A DNA stretch of 64,000 nucleotides from Marinimicrobium sp038419845 (lineage in GTDB: Bacteria > Pseudomonadota > Gammaproteobacteria > Pseudomonadales > Cellvibrionaceae): assembly GCF_038419845.1 (NCBI RefSeq), contig NZ_JBCAQT010000011.1, positions 117,991 through 181,990 on the forward strand, in the 5' to 3' direction. Numbering within the stretch: the first letter of the stretch is position 1; every line of letters starts with the position of its first letter. Below the pieces are notes generated by a model, which was not told the origin of the DNA, searched no databases, and was given only the letters and a program-made list of their open reading frames with translations. The position numbers were made by a program, and so were the translations under genes. Positions 56,748 through 64,000 of the stretch are shown here, piece by piece.

Positions 56748-59492
56748 ATGGCGGGACTTCTGTCGAATGCAATATCCGGTCTGCAGGTCAGCCAGAATGC
56801 GCTGCGCACCGCCGGGCACAATATCAGTAACGCCAATACGGACGGCTATAACCGTCAGCGTACGGATAGCATTGCCCGTCCGGCGGAACGCCTGGGCACC
56901 GCCGGTTATGTGGGCAGTGGCGCCTCGACCCAGTCCGTCGAGCGGATGGTGGATGAGTTCGTCAACACCCAGCTGCGCACCGACACCACCAACTTCAATG
57001 CGCTGGACAAATACAACACCAACATCGGTAAAATCGACAAGTTATTGGCGAACGAAGCCACCGGTCTGGCCGGCGGCCTGAAAAGCTTTTTTGCCGCGGT
57101 CCAGAATGGCGCGGATGACCCCTCTTCGTCACCGGCGCGACAGTTGATCATTACCGAGGCCGAAAGCCTGAGCAACCGGTTCAACACCCTCTACGATCGG
57201 TTCGCGGATATCGAGCGCAACGTCGTGCGCGAGATGGATGCGGTCACCACGCAGATCAACGATCTTGCGCGCAACATTGCCGATCTCAACCAATCCATCA
57301 TGGACAAGTCCGGCTCCGGTAATGTTCAGCCCAACGATCTGCTCGACCAGCGCGATCAGGCGCTGCGCGAGCTGTCGGAACTGACGGGTATCCAGGCCGT
57401 GCGCCAGGGCGATAACAGCATCAACGTCTTCATGGGGCAGGGCCAATCGCTGGTGGTGGGTACCAAAGCCAATGCCTTCAGCGTATCCAATTCGGGCGAG
57501 GTGACCCTGGGCCAGGGTACCCGCGTGCGCAATGTCACCGATGATCTGAGTGGCGGACAGCTGGGCGGCCTGGTGGACTTTCGCGATGGCATTCTCCAGA
57601 CGGCCAAAAACGAGTTGGGGCGCCTGGCCATCGTGCTGGCCGATGAATTCAATCGCCAACAGCAACAGGGACTGGATCTGGACGGGGACTACGGCCAGCG
57701 GATGTTCAGGGATATCAACGATCCCGAGCTGCTCAGCCAGCGCATCGAAGAGGGCGACAACGTCGGACCGAATGATCGGCGCCTGTCGCTGTCGATCACC
57801 GATACCAACCAGCTTACCACCAGCGACTACCGCTTCAAGATCCTGGACAATACCAACAACTACGTGATCACCCGTCTGAGTGATGGCGAAGCGATACAGC
57901 AGGGCATGATCTCCGGCAGCCAGCCGCAGACGCTGAATTTCGAAGGGCTGGAGCTCACCCTGGAGAGTGGTTCCTTTCAGGGTGGTGACAGCTTCACTCT
58001 CAAGCCCACCAGCGCGGGCGGGCGTTACATTGAAGCCGAGCTGACCCGCCCGGAAGATCTGGCCTTTGCTTCGCCCGTGCGTACCGGCTCAAATACCGGC
58101 AACCAGGGTTCGGGCAGCATCAGTCAGGGGGCGGTGTTGAGCAAGGTGGATCGCAACGGCGAGATCCTGCCGACCTTTGCCACCCCCGGCCAATTGTCGC
58201 CGCCGGTGGTGGTGCGCTTCACCTCCGAAACCACCTACGAGATTCTGGACAACTCCGATCCGGCCAACCCCCGCCCGCTCGAGCCGCCCATGCGCGAGCA
58301 GACCTTTGTGCCCGGTCGGGAGAATGTGCTGTTTGGCACCGAGCCGGGGCAGACCCGTATCCTGGGTGAGGGCAGTCGGCTGGGGCTCCCGGATGGACGT
58401 GATGCCCAGGTGGTACCCACCGGCGGTGCCGCTCAGGCCAATGGCTATCCGGTAGAACAGCTGCGCTTTCGGATGACCGACCCGGAGACCGGGGCGGTGA
58501 GCACCCGCAACCTGGTCACATCCCCGAACGTGTCCGCCGCCAACCTGGCGGATCAGATCAGTCGGGTCTCAGGCGTATCGGCCAATGCCTTTACCCAGGC
58601 GACGCTGAGCGACATCAACATTGAAGATTTCAACAGCCCCCTGCAGATCACCGTCAATGGTGAGGACCTGCTGGAGTATCAGGGCGGGACGCTGAGCACC
58701 AAGGTTCCCAACCCCCAGACCGAGCCCGGGGCGTTTCAGGACTACCTGGCCGAGCGCATCAGCGACAACCCCAACCTCAAGGCGCTGGGATTCCGGGCCG
58801 AGAGCGGTGCCAATGCGATCACCGGTAACCCCGAGTTGCGCCTGGTGGCCTCCTCCGGGGTGGACATGGATATCCGCCTCGAGGCCGACAATACCAATCT
58901 GAATCAGCTCAGCGTCAATGACAGCAGCGGCAACCCCGACGTGCGACTCGAGGGGCAGGGCGCCGGCAGCCAGTCCACGGTGACCGTGGGTGGACGCGTG
59001 GATCTGAGCCTGGCCGATGGGGTCACTCTGGAAACCGCACCGAGCAGCAGCCAGCTCTTTGGCGACAGTACCGCCGAGGATTTCGCCCAGCCGTCTTTCA
59101 TGGGATTTCAGGCCAGCATTAAAGGTCAGCCCAAAGCGGGCGATACCTTTACCCTGGGCTTCAATAATGATGCCAGCAATGACAACCGCAACGCGCTGGC
59201 CATGGCGGACCTGGAAACTTCCAAAGTCATGGGCGGTGGCAAACTGGGGCTGAGCGATGCCTACGGGCGTCTGGTCGAGCAGGTGGGTACTGACAGCGCT
59301 TCGGCGCGCAGCAATACCCAGGCGGCGCGAAGCCTTATGGAGCAGACCCAGAACATGCGCGAAAGCGTGTCCGGGGTGAATCTGGATGAAGAGGCGGCCA
59401 ACCTGATCAAGTTTGAACAGATTTACAATGCCAACTCCCGCGTGATCACCGTCGCGCGGGACATGTTCGACACCCTGTTGAACTCGCTTTAA
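56748..59492 (+). CDS. flgK: Flagellar hook-associated protein 1 FlgK, unusually long
   Basis: 914 residues (E. coli 547). D0/D1 ends conserved: MAGLLSNAISGLQVSQNALRTAGHNISNANTDGYNRQRT and SGVNLDEEAANLIKFEQIYNANSRVITVARDMFDTLLNSL. The extra mass lies in the middle (about 320-790), which holds FlgK-type LSITDTNQLTTSDYRF domains and further beta-rich modules. Joins hook to filament. 12 bp after flgJ. Confidence 0.95.
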   Translation: MAGLLSNAISGLQVSQNALRTAGHNISNANTDGYNRQRTDSIARPAERLGTAGYVGSGASTQSVERMVDEFVNTQLRTDTTNFNALDKYNTNIGKIDKLLANEATGLAGGLKSFFAAVQNGADDPSSSPARQLIITEAESLSNRFNTLYDRFADIERNVVREMDAVTTQINDLARNIADLNQSIMDKSGSGNVQPNDLLDQRDQALRELSELTGIQAVRQGDNSINVFMGQGQSLVVGTKANAFSVSNSGEVTLGQGTRVRNVTDDLSGGQLGGLVDFRDGILQTAKNELGRLAIVLADEFNRQQQQGLDLDGDYGQRMFRDINDPELLSQRIEEGDNVGPNDRRLSLSITDTNQLTTSDYRFKILDNTNNYVITRLSDGEAIQQGMISGSQPQTLNFEGLELTLESGSFQGGDSFTLKPTSAGGRYIEAELTRPEDLAFASPVRTGSNTGNQGSGSISQGAVLSKVDRNGEILPTFATPGQLSPPVVVRFTSETTYEILDNSDPANPRPLEPPMREQTFVPGRENVLFGTEPGQTRILGEGSRLGLPDGRDAQVVPTGGAAQANGYPVEQLRFRMTDPETGAVSTRNLVTSPNVSAANLADQISRVSGVSANAFTQATLSDINIEDFNSPLQITVNGEDLLEYQGGTLSTKVPNPQTEPGAFQDYLAERISDNPNLKALGFRAESGANAITGNPELRLVASSGVDMDIRLEADNTNLNQLSVNDSSGNPDVRLEGQGAGSQSTVTVGGRVDLSLADGVTLETAPSSSQLFGDSTAEDFAQPSFMGFQASIKGQPKAGDTFTLGFNNDASNDNRNALAMADLETSKVMGGGKLGLSDAYGRLVEQVGTDSASARSNTQAARSLMEQTQNMRESVSGVNLDEEAANLIKFEQIYNANSRVITVARDMFDTLLNSL

Positions 59493-59507
59493 TTGAGGCC
59501 ATAAACC

Positions 59508-61118
59508 ATGCGTGTTTCCACCTCACAGATTTACAACATCGCCGATGTGGGCATGCGCAATGCCCAGTCGGCGGTGAACAAAACCTCCGAGCAGATCAGC
59601 ACGGGCAAGCGTGTGCTCAGCCCCGCCGACGACCCGGTGGCGGCCACCAGCATCCTGCGTCTGAACCAGGAACTGGGGCGTCTTGAGCAGTATGACAAGA
59701 ACATCAATGCGGCGGAAAACGCTCTGGAGCAGGAAGAGGTGGCGCTCGATTCCATCGTGAATCTGGTCCAGCGCATGAAAGAGTTGGGCGTTCGTGCCGG
59801 CAACACCGGCGTTTTGACTCCGGAGGACTATCAGTCCATTGCGGCTGAAGTGGATACCCGCATTGAAGAGCTGATGAACCTGCAGAACACCCGCAACAGC
59901 TCCGGCCAGTATATTTTTGCCGGCCACCAGGGCGACAAGGCGCCGTTCAGTGCCGATGGCGGAGGCAACTTCTCCTATCACGGCGACGAGGGCCAGATGC
60001 GCATTCAGGTGTCCAACTCGGTGAATGTGCCCGTGGGCGATTCCGGCAAGCGGCTGTTTGTCGATATTCCCAGCGGCCACAACACCTTCAACACCCGGGC
60101 CAGCAGCGCCAACCAGGCCAATCCCCCCGCTGAAATCAGTGTGGGAGAGATTGTCGACCAGGAGGCCTACGACGAATTCTACCCGGGCGACATGAAGATC
60201 ACCTTCAATGCCCCCGAGACCCTGACGCCGCCCCGGGCCAATTACACCATTACCGATGACAAGGGCCGTGTGCTGGTGGCCAATGAGCCCCACGACCAGA
60301 GCGATCCCATCGAGATCAATGGCGTCCGCTTTCAGGTTACCGGCCAGCCCTATGCCGGAGAAGCCGCCACGCCCGCCACGCTGGACTTTGGCGCCGTGGG
60401 TGCCGTGGATTTCTCGACTTCACCCGAGACGGTGACTCTGACCGTGGGAACCCGCTCGGAAACCCTGTTGCTGGACCGGCCGGTCAACAATGCCGCCGAC
60501 CTGGCCGCCGCGCTTAACAGCACTACCGAAACTGTCGGCGGCAGCGGCGCCGACCGCAACGCGGACAAGCTGGCGAATCTGGGCATTACCGCCGACGGCA
60601 CGGGCCTGAGCGTGACCAACGGCCAGAACCTGACAGTGCGCAATGGCACCGCCAACACCGATACGGCTTTTGGCTTCGCGACCCAGAATGAGGGCAGCAC
60701 TTCCACCGATGGTGAATTGGCCGAGCCGGGCGACAGCTTTCATATCGAGTCGAGCAACAAACAGGGCCTGCTGACCACTCTGTCGCGCCTGAGTGAAGCC
60801 ATGCGCAACGTGGAAGCCAATCCGGAAAGCAAGGCGGAGCTGGGCGATGTGGTGGCCAAAACCCTGACCAACCTCGACAACGCCTTGACCAATGTGATCT
60901 CGGTTCAGGGCGAAGTGGGTGCCCGCCTCAACACCCTGGAGACATCGCGGGACCTGAACGCCGACACCAAACTCTACAGTGAAGAGGTCCTGTCGGATAT
61001 CGAAAACCTGGACTACGCCGAAGCCTCCACCCGCCTGCAGATGCAGAGCATGGTCCTCAGCGCCGCCCAGCAGAGTTTTGTGAAGGTCAGCGGCCTGTCG
61101 CTGTTCAACTATCTATAG
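59508..61118 (+). CDS. flgL: Flagellar hook-associated protein 3 FlgL, long form
   Basis: 536 residues (E. coli 317). N-terminal MRVSTSQIYNIADVGMRNAQSAVNKTSEQISTGKRVLSPADDPVAATSILRLNQELGRLEQYDKNI and C-terminal LSDIENLDYAEASTRLQMQSMVLSAAQQSFVKVSGLSLFNYL are typical. The central insertion (about 195-400) carries Asn/Thr/Gly-rich beta segments. Hook-filament junction with FlgK. Confidence 0.95.
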   Translation: MRVSTSQIYNIADVGMRNAQSAVNKTSEQISTGKRVLSPADDPVAATSILRLNQELGRLEQYDKNINAAENALEQEEVALDSIVNLVQRMKELGVRAGNTGVLTPEDYQSIAAEVDTRIEELMNLQNTRNSSGQYIFAGHQGDKAPFSADGGGNFSYHGDEGQMRIQVSNSVNVPVGDSGKRLFVDIPSGHNTFNTRASSANQANPPAEISVGEIVDQEAYDEFYPGDMKITFNAPETLTPPRANYTITDDKGRVLVANEPHDQSDPIEINGVRFQVTGQPYAGEAATPATLDFGAVGAVDFSTSPETVTLTVGTRSETLLLDRPVNNAADLAAALNSTTETVGGSGADRNADKLANLGITADGTGLSVTNGQNLTVRNGTANTDTAFGFATQNEGSTSTDGELAEPGDSFHIESSNKQGLLTTLSRLSEAMRNVEANPESKAELGDVVAKTLTNLDNALTNVISVQGEVGARLNTLETSRDLNADTKLYSEEVLSDIENLDYAEASTRLQMQSMVLSAAQQSFVKVSGLSLFNYL

Positions 61119-61270
61119 GTGAAAGCCGCCACCGGCAGTTTATAAGTGGACGACCGCGACCGGCAGTCCATAAGCGGTAAGGCCGCAACCGGCGGTGCCC
61201 CCTATGCTAAACTCTAACCTTTGGGGGGCAGAGCGAATCCACAAAACAGAATCCGAGGCCGAAGTCAGCC

Positions 61271-61600
61271 ATGTCCAGTGACAACCTATTGGAACCCGTC
61301 TACCAGTTCCGCGCCCAGACCGAACAGCTGCTGGAGCTGGCCCGCGCCGGCGACTGGGAAGGCTACGAGCAACAGGCGCCCGAACGCCAGGCGCTACTGG
61401 CCAAGCTAAACGACAACCAGTTCATGATCGACGTCGCCGAAGCCGGTCTCGCCGACGAGCTGCGCGAGCAGATCGCCGACATCCAGACCCTTAACGACGA
61501 ACTCGGCCGCCTGGCCGAACAGACCAAATCCGACATCGCCAACGACCTAAAACGCCAGAACACCAACGACAAAGCCGTCAAAGCCTACAAAACCCCCTAA
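61271..61600 (+). CDS. fliT: FliT-like flagellar export chaperone
   Basis: A 109-residue, almost wholly helical, acidic protein: MSSDNLLEPVYQFRAQTEQLLELARAGDWEGYEQQAPERQALLAKLNDNQFM, then ADELREQIADIQTLNDELGRLAEQTKSDIANDLKRQNTNDKAVKAYKTP. The E..DWE.....R..L...L pattern fits FliT, which binds FliD and can restrain FlhDC-type regulators. Position right after flgL rather than after fliS is less usual, so FlgN-like chaperoning of FlgK/FlgL is an alternative. 152 bp after flgL. Confidence 0.7.
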   Translation: MSSDNLLEPVYQFRAQTEQLLELARAGDWEGYEQQAPERQALLAKLNDNQFMIDVAEAGLADELREQIADIQTLNDELGRLAEQTKSDIANDLKRQNTNDKAVKAYKTP

Positions 61601-61619
61601 AATACCACCCATACTAATC

Positions 61620-61650
61620 GTAGGGCGGATAAGCTGTAAGCGCATCCGCC
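61620..61650. repeat. REP type-1 palindrome
   Basis: GTAGGGCGGATAAGC..AAGCGCATCCGCC, 20 bp after the FliT-like gene; a partial second half (GGCGCATCCAC) follows at about 61660-61670. The rest of the 61601-61917 gap, apart from the REP at 61721, shows only C/A-rich sequence and an AT-rich stretch before the next gene. Confidence 0.88.
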
Positions 61651-61720
61651 GTAACCCAAGGCGCATCCACCCCAACCCAAACGCCTACACCGCAACCCCC
61701 GGGCTGCCCCCCATCCCCCT

Positions 61721-61741
61721 GTAGGGTGGGCTCCGCCCACC
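61721..61741. repeat. REP type-2 palindrome
   Basis: GTAGGGTGGGCTCCGCCCAC plus C, identical to the copies at 30205 and 63852. Confidence 0.9.
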
Positions 61742-61917
61742 ACCACCCTGGCCAAACATTGCACAAATTGATCAAAATAAAACCCCTCCGTCCCCTTTTG
61801 TCGTGGCGCATTTATCCTTTTTCTGTTAGAGTGTCGAAAATATTGACACAAGCATCAACCCTTCTGAACACCACATTCACCCAACAATCATCAAATCCCT
61901 GAGAGGTACTATCGCCT

Positions 61918-63855
61918 ATGCCGGGCAAGAAGCTCATTGCGACTGCCGTCACCATCATCATCCTGTCGCTCCTGATTACGGGGGGCAATGCGCTCTGGGG
62001 ACTGCACGAAAGCCTTGAACCCGCCGCCGGTGGCGTCTACCTCAACGGGATCACCTGGATGGCGGGATTGATTGGAGCCATCCTTGTCGGCTGTGGCCTG
62101 GCGTTGCTCCTGAGCCTCGATAAGGCCGGCAAGCTGGCCCATCTGATCCGTTGCCTTCGTGAGGAGTCCACCCACAGCGCCCACCAGCGGGCACAACTGG
62201 AGCAGTTTTTTGCCATTTCGCCGGATATTCTCTGTACCCTGGACCAGGAGGGTGGCTTTCTGCAGGTAAACCCCGCCGCCGGCGACATTCTCAGCCGCCG
62301 GCCGGAGGACATGGCGGGCACACCCTTTTTGAGTATCATCTGCGACCAGGACCGTCCGGATGTGGTCAAGCGGATCACCCAGCTGCTCTCCGGAGAGCAC
62401 CCGCAGGTCACTTTTGATGCGCGCACCCGTACCGCCGACGGCGACCACCGCTGGGTAGAGTGGAGCTTCGTCAAGGTCGACTGGGAAACCCTGTACTTTG
62501 GTTACGGTCGCGACATTCACGACCGCAAGGTCATGGAAAAACAGCTCCAGCACAGCGCCTTTCACGACAAGCTCACCGGCGTGGCCAACCGGGAACTGTT
62601 TCTGGATCGCCTGGACCAGGCCATTCACCGCTCCCGGCGCCGTCCTGCGCCTTACGCCGTGCTGCTGATGGACATCGACAATTTCAAAACCATCAATGAC
62701 AGCTATGGCCACCAGGTGGGGGACTCTCTGCTGAAACTGTTCTCCCAGCGGATAGAAGAGCAACTGCGCCCGGAAGACACCCTCGCGCGCTTTGGTGGGG
62801 ACGAGTTTATCCTGCTGGCGGAGCAGGTGGCCGATTACGAAGCCGCCGCCAGTCTGGCCAGCCGCATTCTGGACAGTCTGCGCCAGCCCTTTACCGTGGA
62901 CGGTGTCGACTTTGAGGTGGGCTCCAGCCTTGGTGTCACGGTCGAATCCGGTACGGAGCGCAGCGCCGATTCACTGATCCGCAAGGCCGACCTGTCGCTC
63001 TACAAAGCCAAAGAGGGAGGGAAGGGCAGCTATTTTATCTTCGACCAGGTCCTGAATAACGAGCAGCGCACCCGCGCCCGCCTTGAAACCGAACTGCGTA
63101 AAGCCTTGCAGAATCAGGGCCTGAAAGCCCACTTCCAGACCATCATCGATGTGGCCACCGGTCAGCCCAGTGGCTGTGAGGTGCTGTGCCGGTGGCATCA
63201 TGAAGAACTGGGCGCGATGAACCCGGAGGAGTTCATCCCCGTGGCGGAAGCTTCCGGTCTGGTGGCCGACATCGGCCGTCAGATGCTCACCCAGGCCTGC
63301 GCCGCCCTTCAGCAGTGGCGCGACAACGGCGCCGTGCCCTGTGAATTTGCCATCAGTGTCAACCTTTCGCCGCGCGAGTTCTTCCAGGTGGACCTGGTTC
63401 CTTTTATACAGCAAACGCTACAGGCCTATGGGCTGAACGGGCGCCACCTGAACCTGGAAGTTACCGAAGGCGTCCTGATAGAGCGCGACGGCGAAGCCAG
63501 TGTCATCCTCAATCGTCTGCGCGAGCTGGGGATCAGCATTTACGTGGACGATTTCGGTACCGGCTACTCTTCACTGAGTTACCTGCGCACTCTACCGGTG
63601 GACGGCATCAAGCTCGATAAAAGCTTCATGGAGAAAATCGACTCCGCCAGAAAAAGCCAGGAGATCGCCCGAACGGTGTTGGAGCTGGCCAAAGTCCTGA
63701 AACTGCGTTCCATCGTCGAAGGCATTGAAACCCCCGAGCAACTTGCCTTCGTTACCGACGTAGGTTTCGGCTACGCCCAGGGCTACGGCCTCCACCGCCC
63801 CTGCGACAAAGACACCTTCGCCCTCTGGATGGCCACCCAAGCCACCGCCGCGTAG
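61918..63855 (+). CDS. Membrane PAS-GGDEF-EAL cyclic-di-GMP enzyme
   Basis: 645 residues: two TM helices (about 6-28 and 42-64) with a short periplasmic loop, PAS (about 95-205; FAISPDILCTLDQEGGFLQVNPAAGDIL), GGDEF (about 210-370) and EAL (about 385-640). GGDEF intact in RFGGDEF with an RxxD I-site (RPED). The EAL domain reads EVL and keeps SVNLSPREF, LEVTEG, DDFGTGYSS, IKLDKSF and VEGIE, so both activities are possible. It follows the flagellar cluster and may tune motility. Its TAG stop is formed by the first bases of a REP (GTAGGG). Confidence 0.93.
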   Translation: MPGKKLIATAVTIIILSLLITGGNALWGLHESLEPAAGGVYLNGITWMAGLIGAILVGCGLALLLSLDKAGKLAHLIRCLREESTHSAHQRAQLEQFFAISPDILCTLDQEGGFLQVNPAAGDILSRRPEDMAGTPFLSIICDQDRPDVVKRITQLLSGEHPQVTFDARTRTADGDHRWVEWSFVKVDWETLYFGYGRDIHDRKVMEKQLQHSAFHDKLTGVANRELFLDRLDQAIHRSRRRPAPYAVLLMDIDNFKTINDSYGHQVGDSLLKLFSQRIEEQLRPEDTLARFGGDEFILLAEQVADYEAAASLASRILDSLRQPFTVDGVDFEVGSSLGVTVESGTERSADSLIRKADLSLYKAKEGGKGSYFIFDQVLNNEQRTRARLETELRKALQNQGLKAHFQTIIDVATGQPSGCEVLCRWHHEELGAMNPEEFIPVAEASGLVADIGRQMLTQACAALQQWRDNGAVPCEFAISVNLSPREFFQVDLVPFIQQTLQAYGLNGRHLNLEVTEGVLIERDGEASVILNRLRELGISIYVDDFGTGYSSLSYLRTLPVDGIKLDKSFMEKIDSARKSQEIARTVLELAKVLKLRSIVEGIETPEQLAFVTDVGFGYAQGYGLHRPCDKDTFALWMATQATAA

Positions 63856-63872
63856 GGTGGGCTCCGCCCACC
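63852..63872. repeat. REP type-2 palindrome overlapping a stop codon
   Basis: GTAGGGTGGGCTCCGCCCAC plus C; its TAG at 63853-63855 is the stop of the preceding GGDEF-EAL gene. Confidence 0.9.
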
Positions 63873-63887
63873 ACAACCCACGCTATT

Positions 63888-63907
63888 GGTGGGCAAAGCC
63901 CGCCCTA
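63888..63907. repeat. REP type-2 palindrome, inverted and slightly diverged
   Basis: GGTGGGCAAAGCCCGCCCTA plus C, facing the copy at 63852. Confidence 0.85.
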
Positions 63908-63925
63908 CAATCTGATTACCTCCCA

Positions 63926-63938
63926 GTAGGGTGGGCTT
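63926..63938. repeat. Truncated REP type-2 unit
   Basis: GTAGGGTGGGCTT, cut at the centre of the palindrome; unrelated sequence begins at 63939. Confidence 0.8.
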
Positions 63939-64000
63939 GAAGTGGTCTAATGATTCCGGACACCATTTAAGGTGGTATTCTACCACCCTAGAAGAGGTGT
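63939..64000. mobile_element. Possible left end of an insertion sequence, cut by window edge
   Basis: From 63939 the sequence changes abruptly inside a REP. It contains CCGGACACC and a perfect hairpin GGTGGTA/TACCACC (about 63971-63987). The 'GTGGTCT..TTCCGGACACC' style resembles ends of IS3-like elements as I remember them, but no transposase is visible before the window ends. Confidence 0.4.

Overview
The window is chromosomal DNA of a GC-rich, motile Gram-negative gammaproteobacterium. Housekeeping blocks rpsP-rimM-trmD-rplS, xerD-dsbC-hom-thrC-recJ and prfB-lysS, a FabY-type ketoacyl synthase, a tesA/ybbA/ybbP locus and a polar-type flg operon with sigma-54 promoters all fit. A marine, polysaccharide-using member of the Cellvibrionales is my best guess; this is inference from gene content and style, not a database match. 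I saw no rRNA, tRNA or CRISPR array.

Layout. 1-2.8 kb: end of a cobalamin operon (cbiB, cobD, btuF). 3-12.5 kb: a c-di-GMP enzyme, macrodomain protein, SapC-like protein, UspA, epimerase, IbpA-type small heat-shock protein with a sigma-32 promoter and a probable ROSE thermometer, a GlxA-type regulator and fabY. 12.6-21.5 kb: the ribosomal/tRNA-modification operon, then xerD, dsbC, hom, thrC, recJ. 21.5-29.4 kb: a secreted beta-propeller protein and an ECF sigma/anti-sigma pair followed by an envelope operon (DUF4331 protein, Ig/cadherin-like lipoprotein, TPR protein, HupE/UreJ-like membrane protein). The sigma gene and the DUF4331 operon share the upstream motif GAATCC-N16-CGTTT, so the sigma factor probably drives both. 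29.4-35 kb: tesA, ybbA, ybbP, a MATE exporter. 35-42 kb: a 667-bp inverted-repeat element, DUF4404, a small Cys/His protein, cueR, gtrA plus a GT2 glycosyltransferase, prfB (programmed frameshift), lysS, cnoX. 42-48 kb: a LacI-family repressor and glucokinase (convergent), three copies of one operator, a likely operator-controlled small RNA, then serC-serA. 48-61.6 kb: flgBCDEFGHIJKL and a FliT-like chaperone. 61.9-64 kb: a second GGDEF-EAL protein and a possible insertion-sequence end inside a REP palindrome.

The least explained parts are the non-coding ones. Five large hairpins have long, perfectly paired but partly different arms around a related core; two small REP families are scattered between genes; one 667-bp unit has 76-bp terminal inverted repeats and nests several of these. 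The region between glk and serC looks like a regulated sRNA locus. The ECF-controlled DUF4331/TPR/HupE cluster, whose membrane protein carries a textbook EF-hand loop, is the best candidate for a poorly described protein system.
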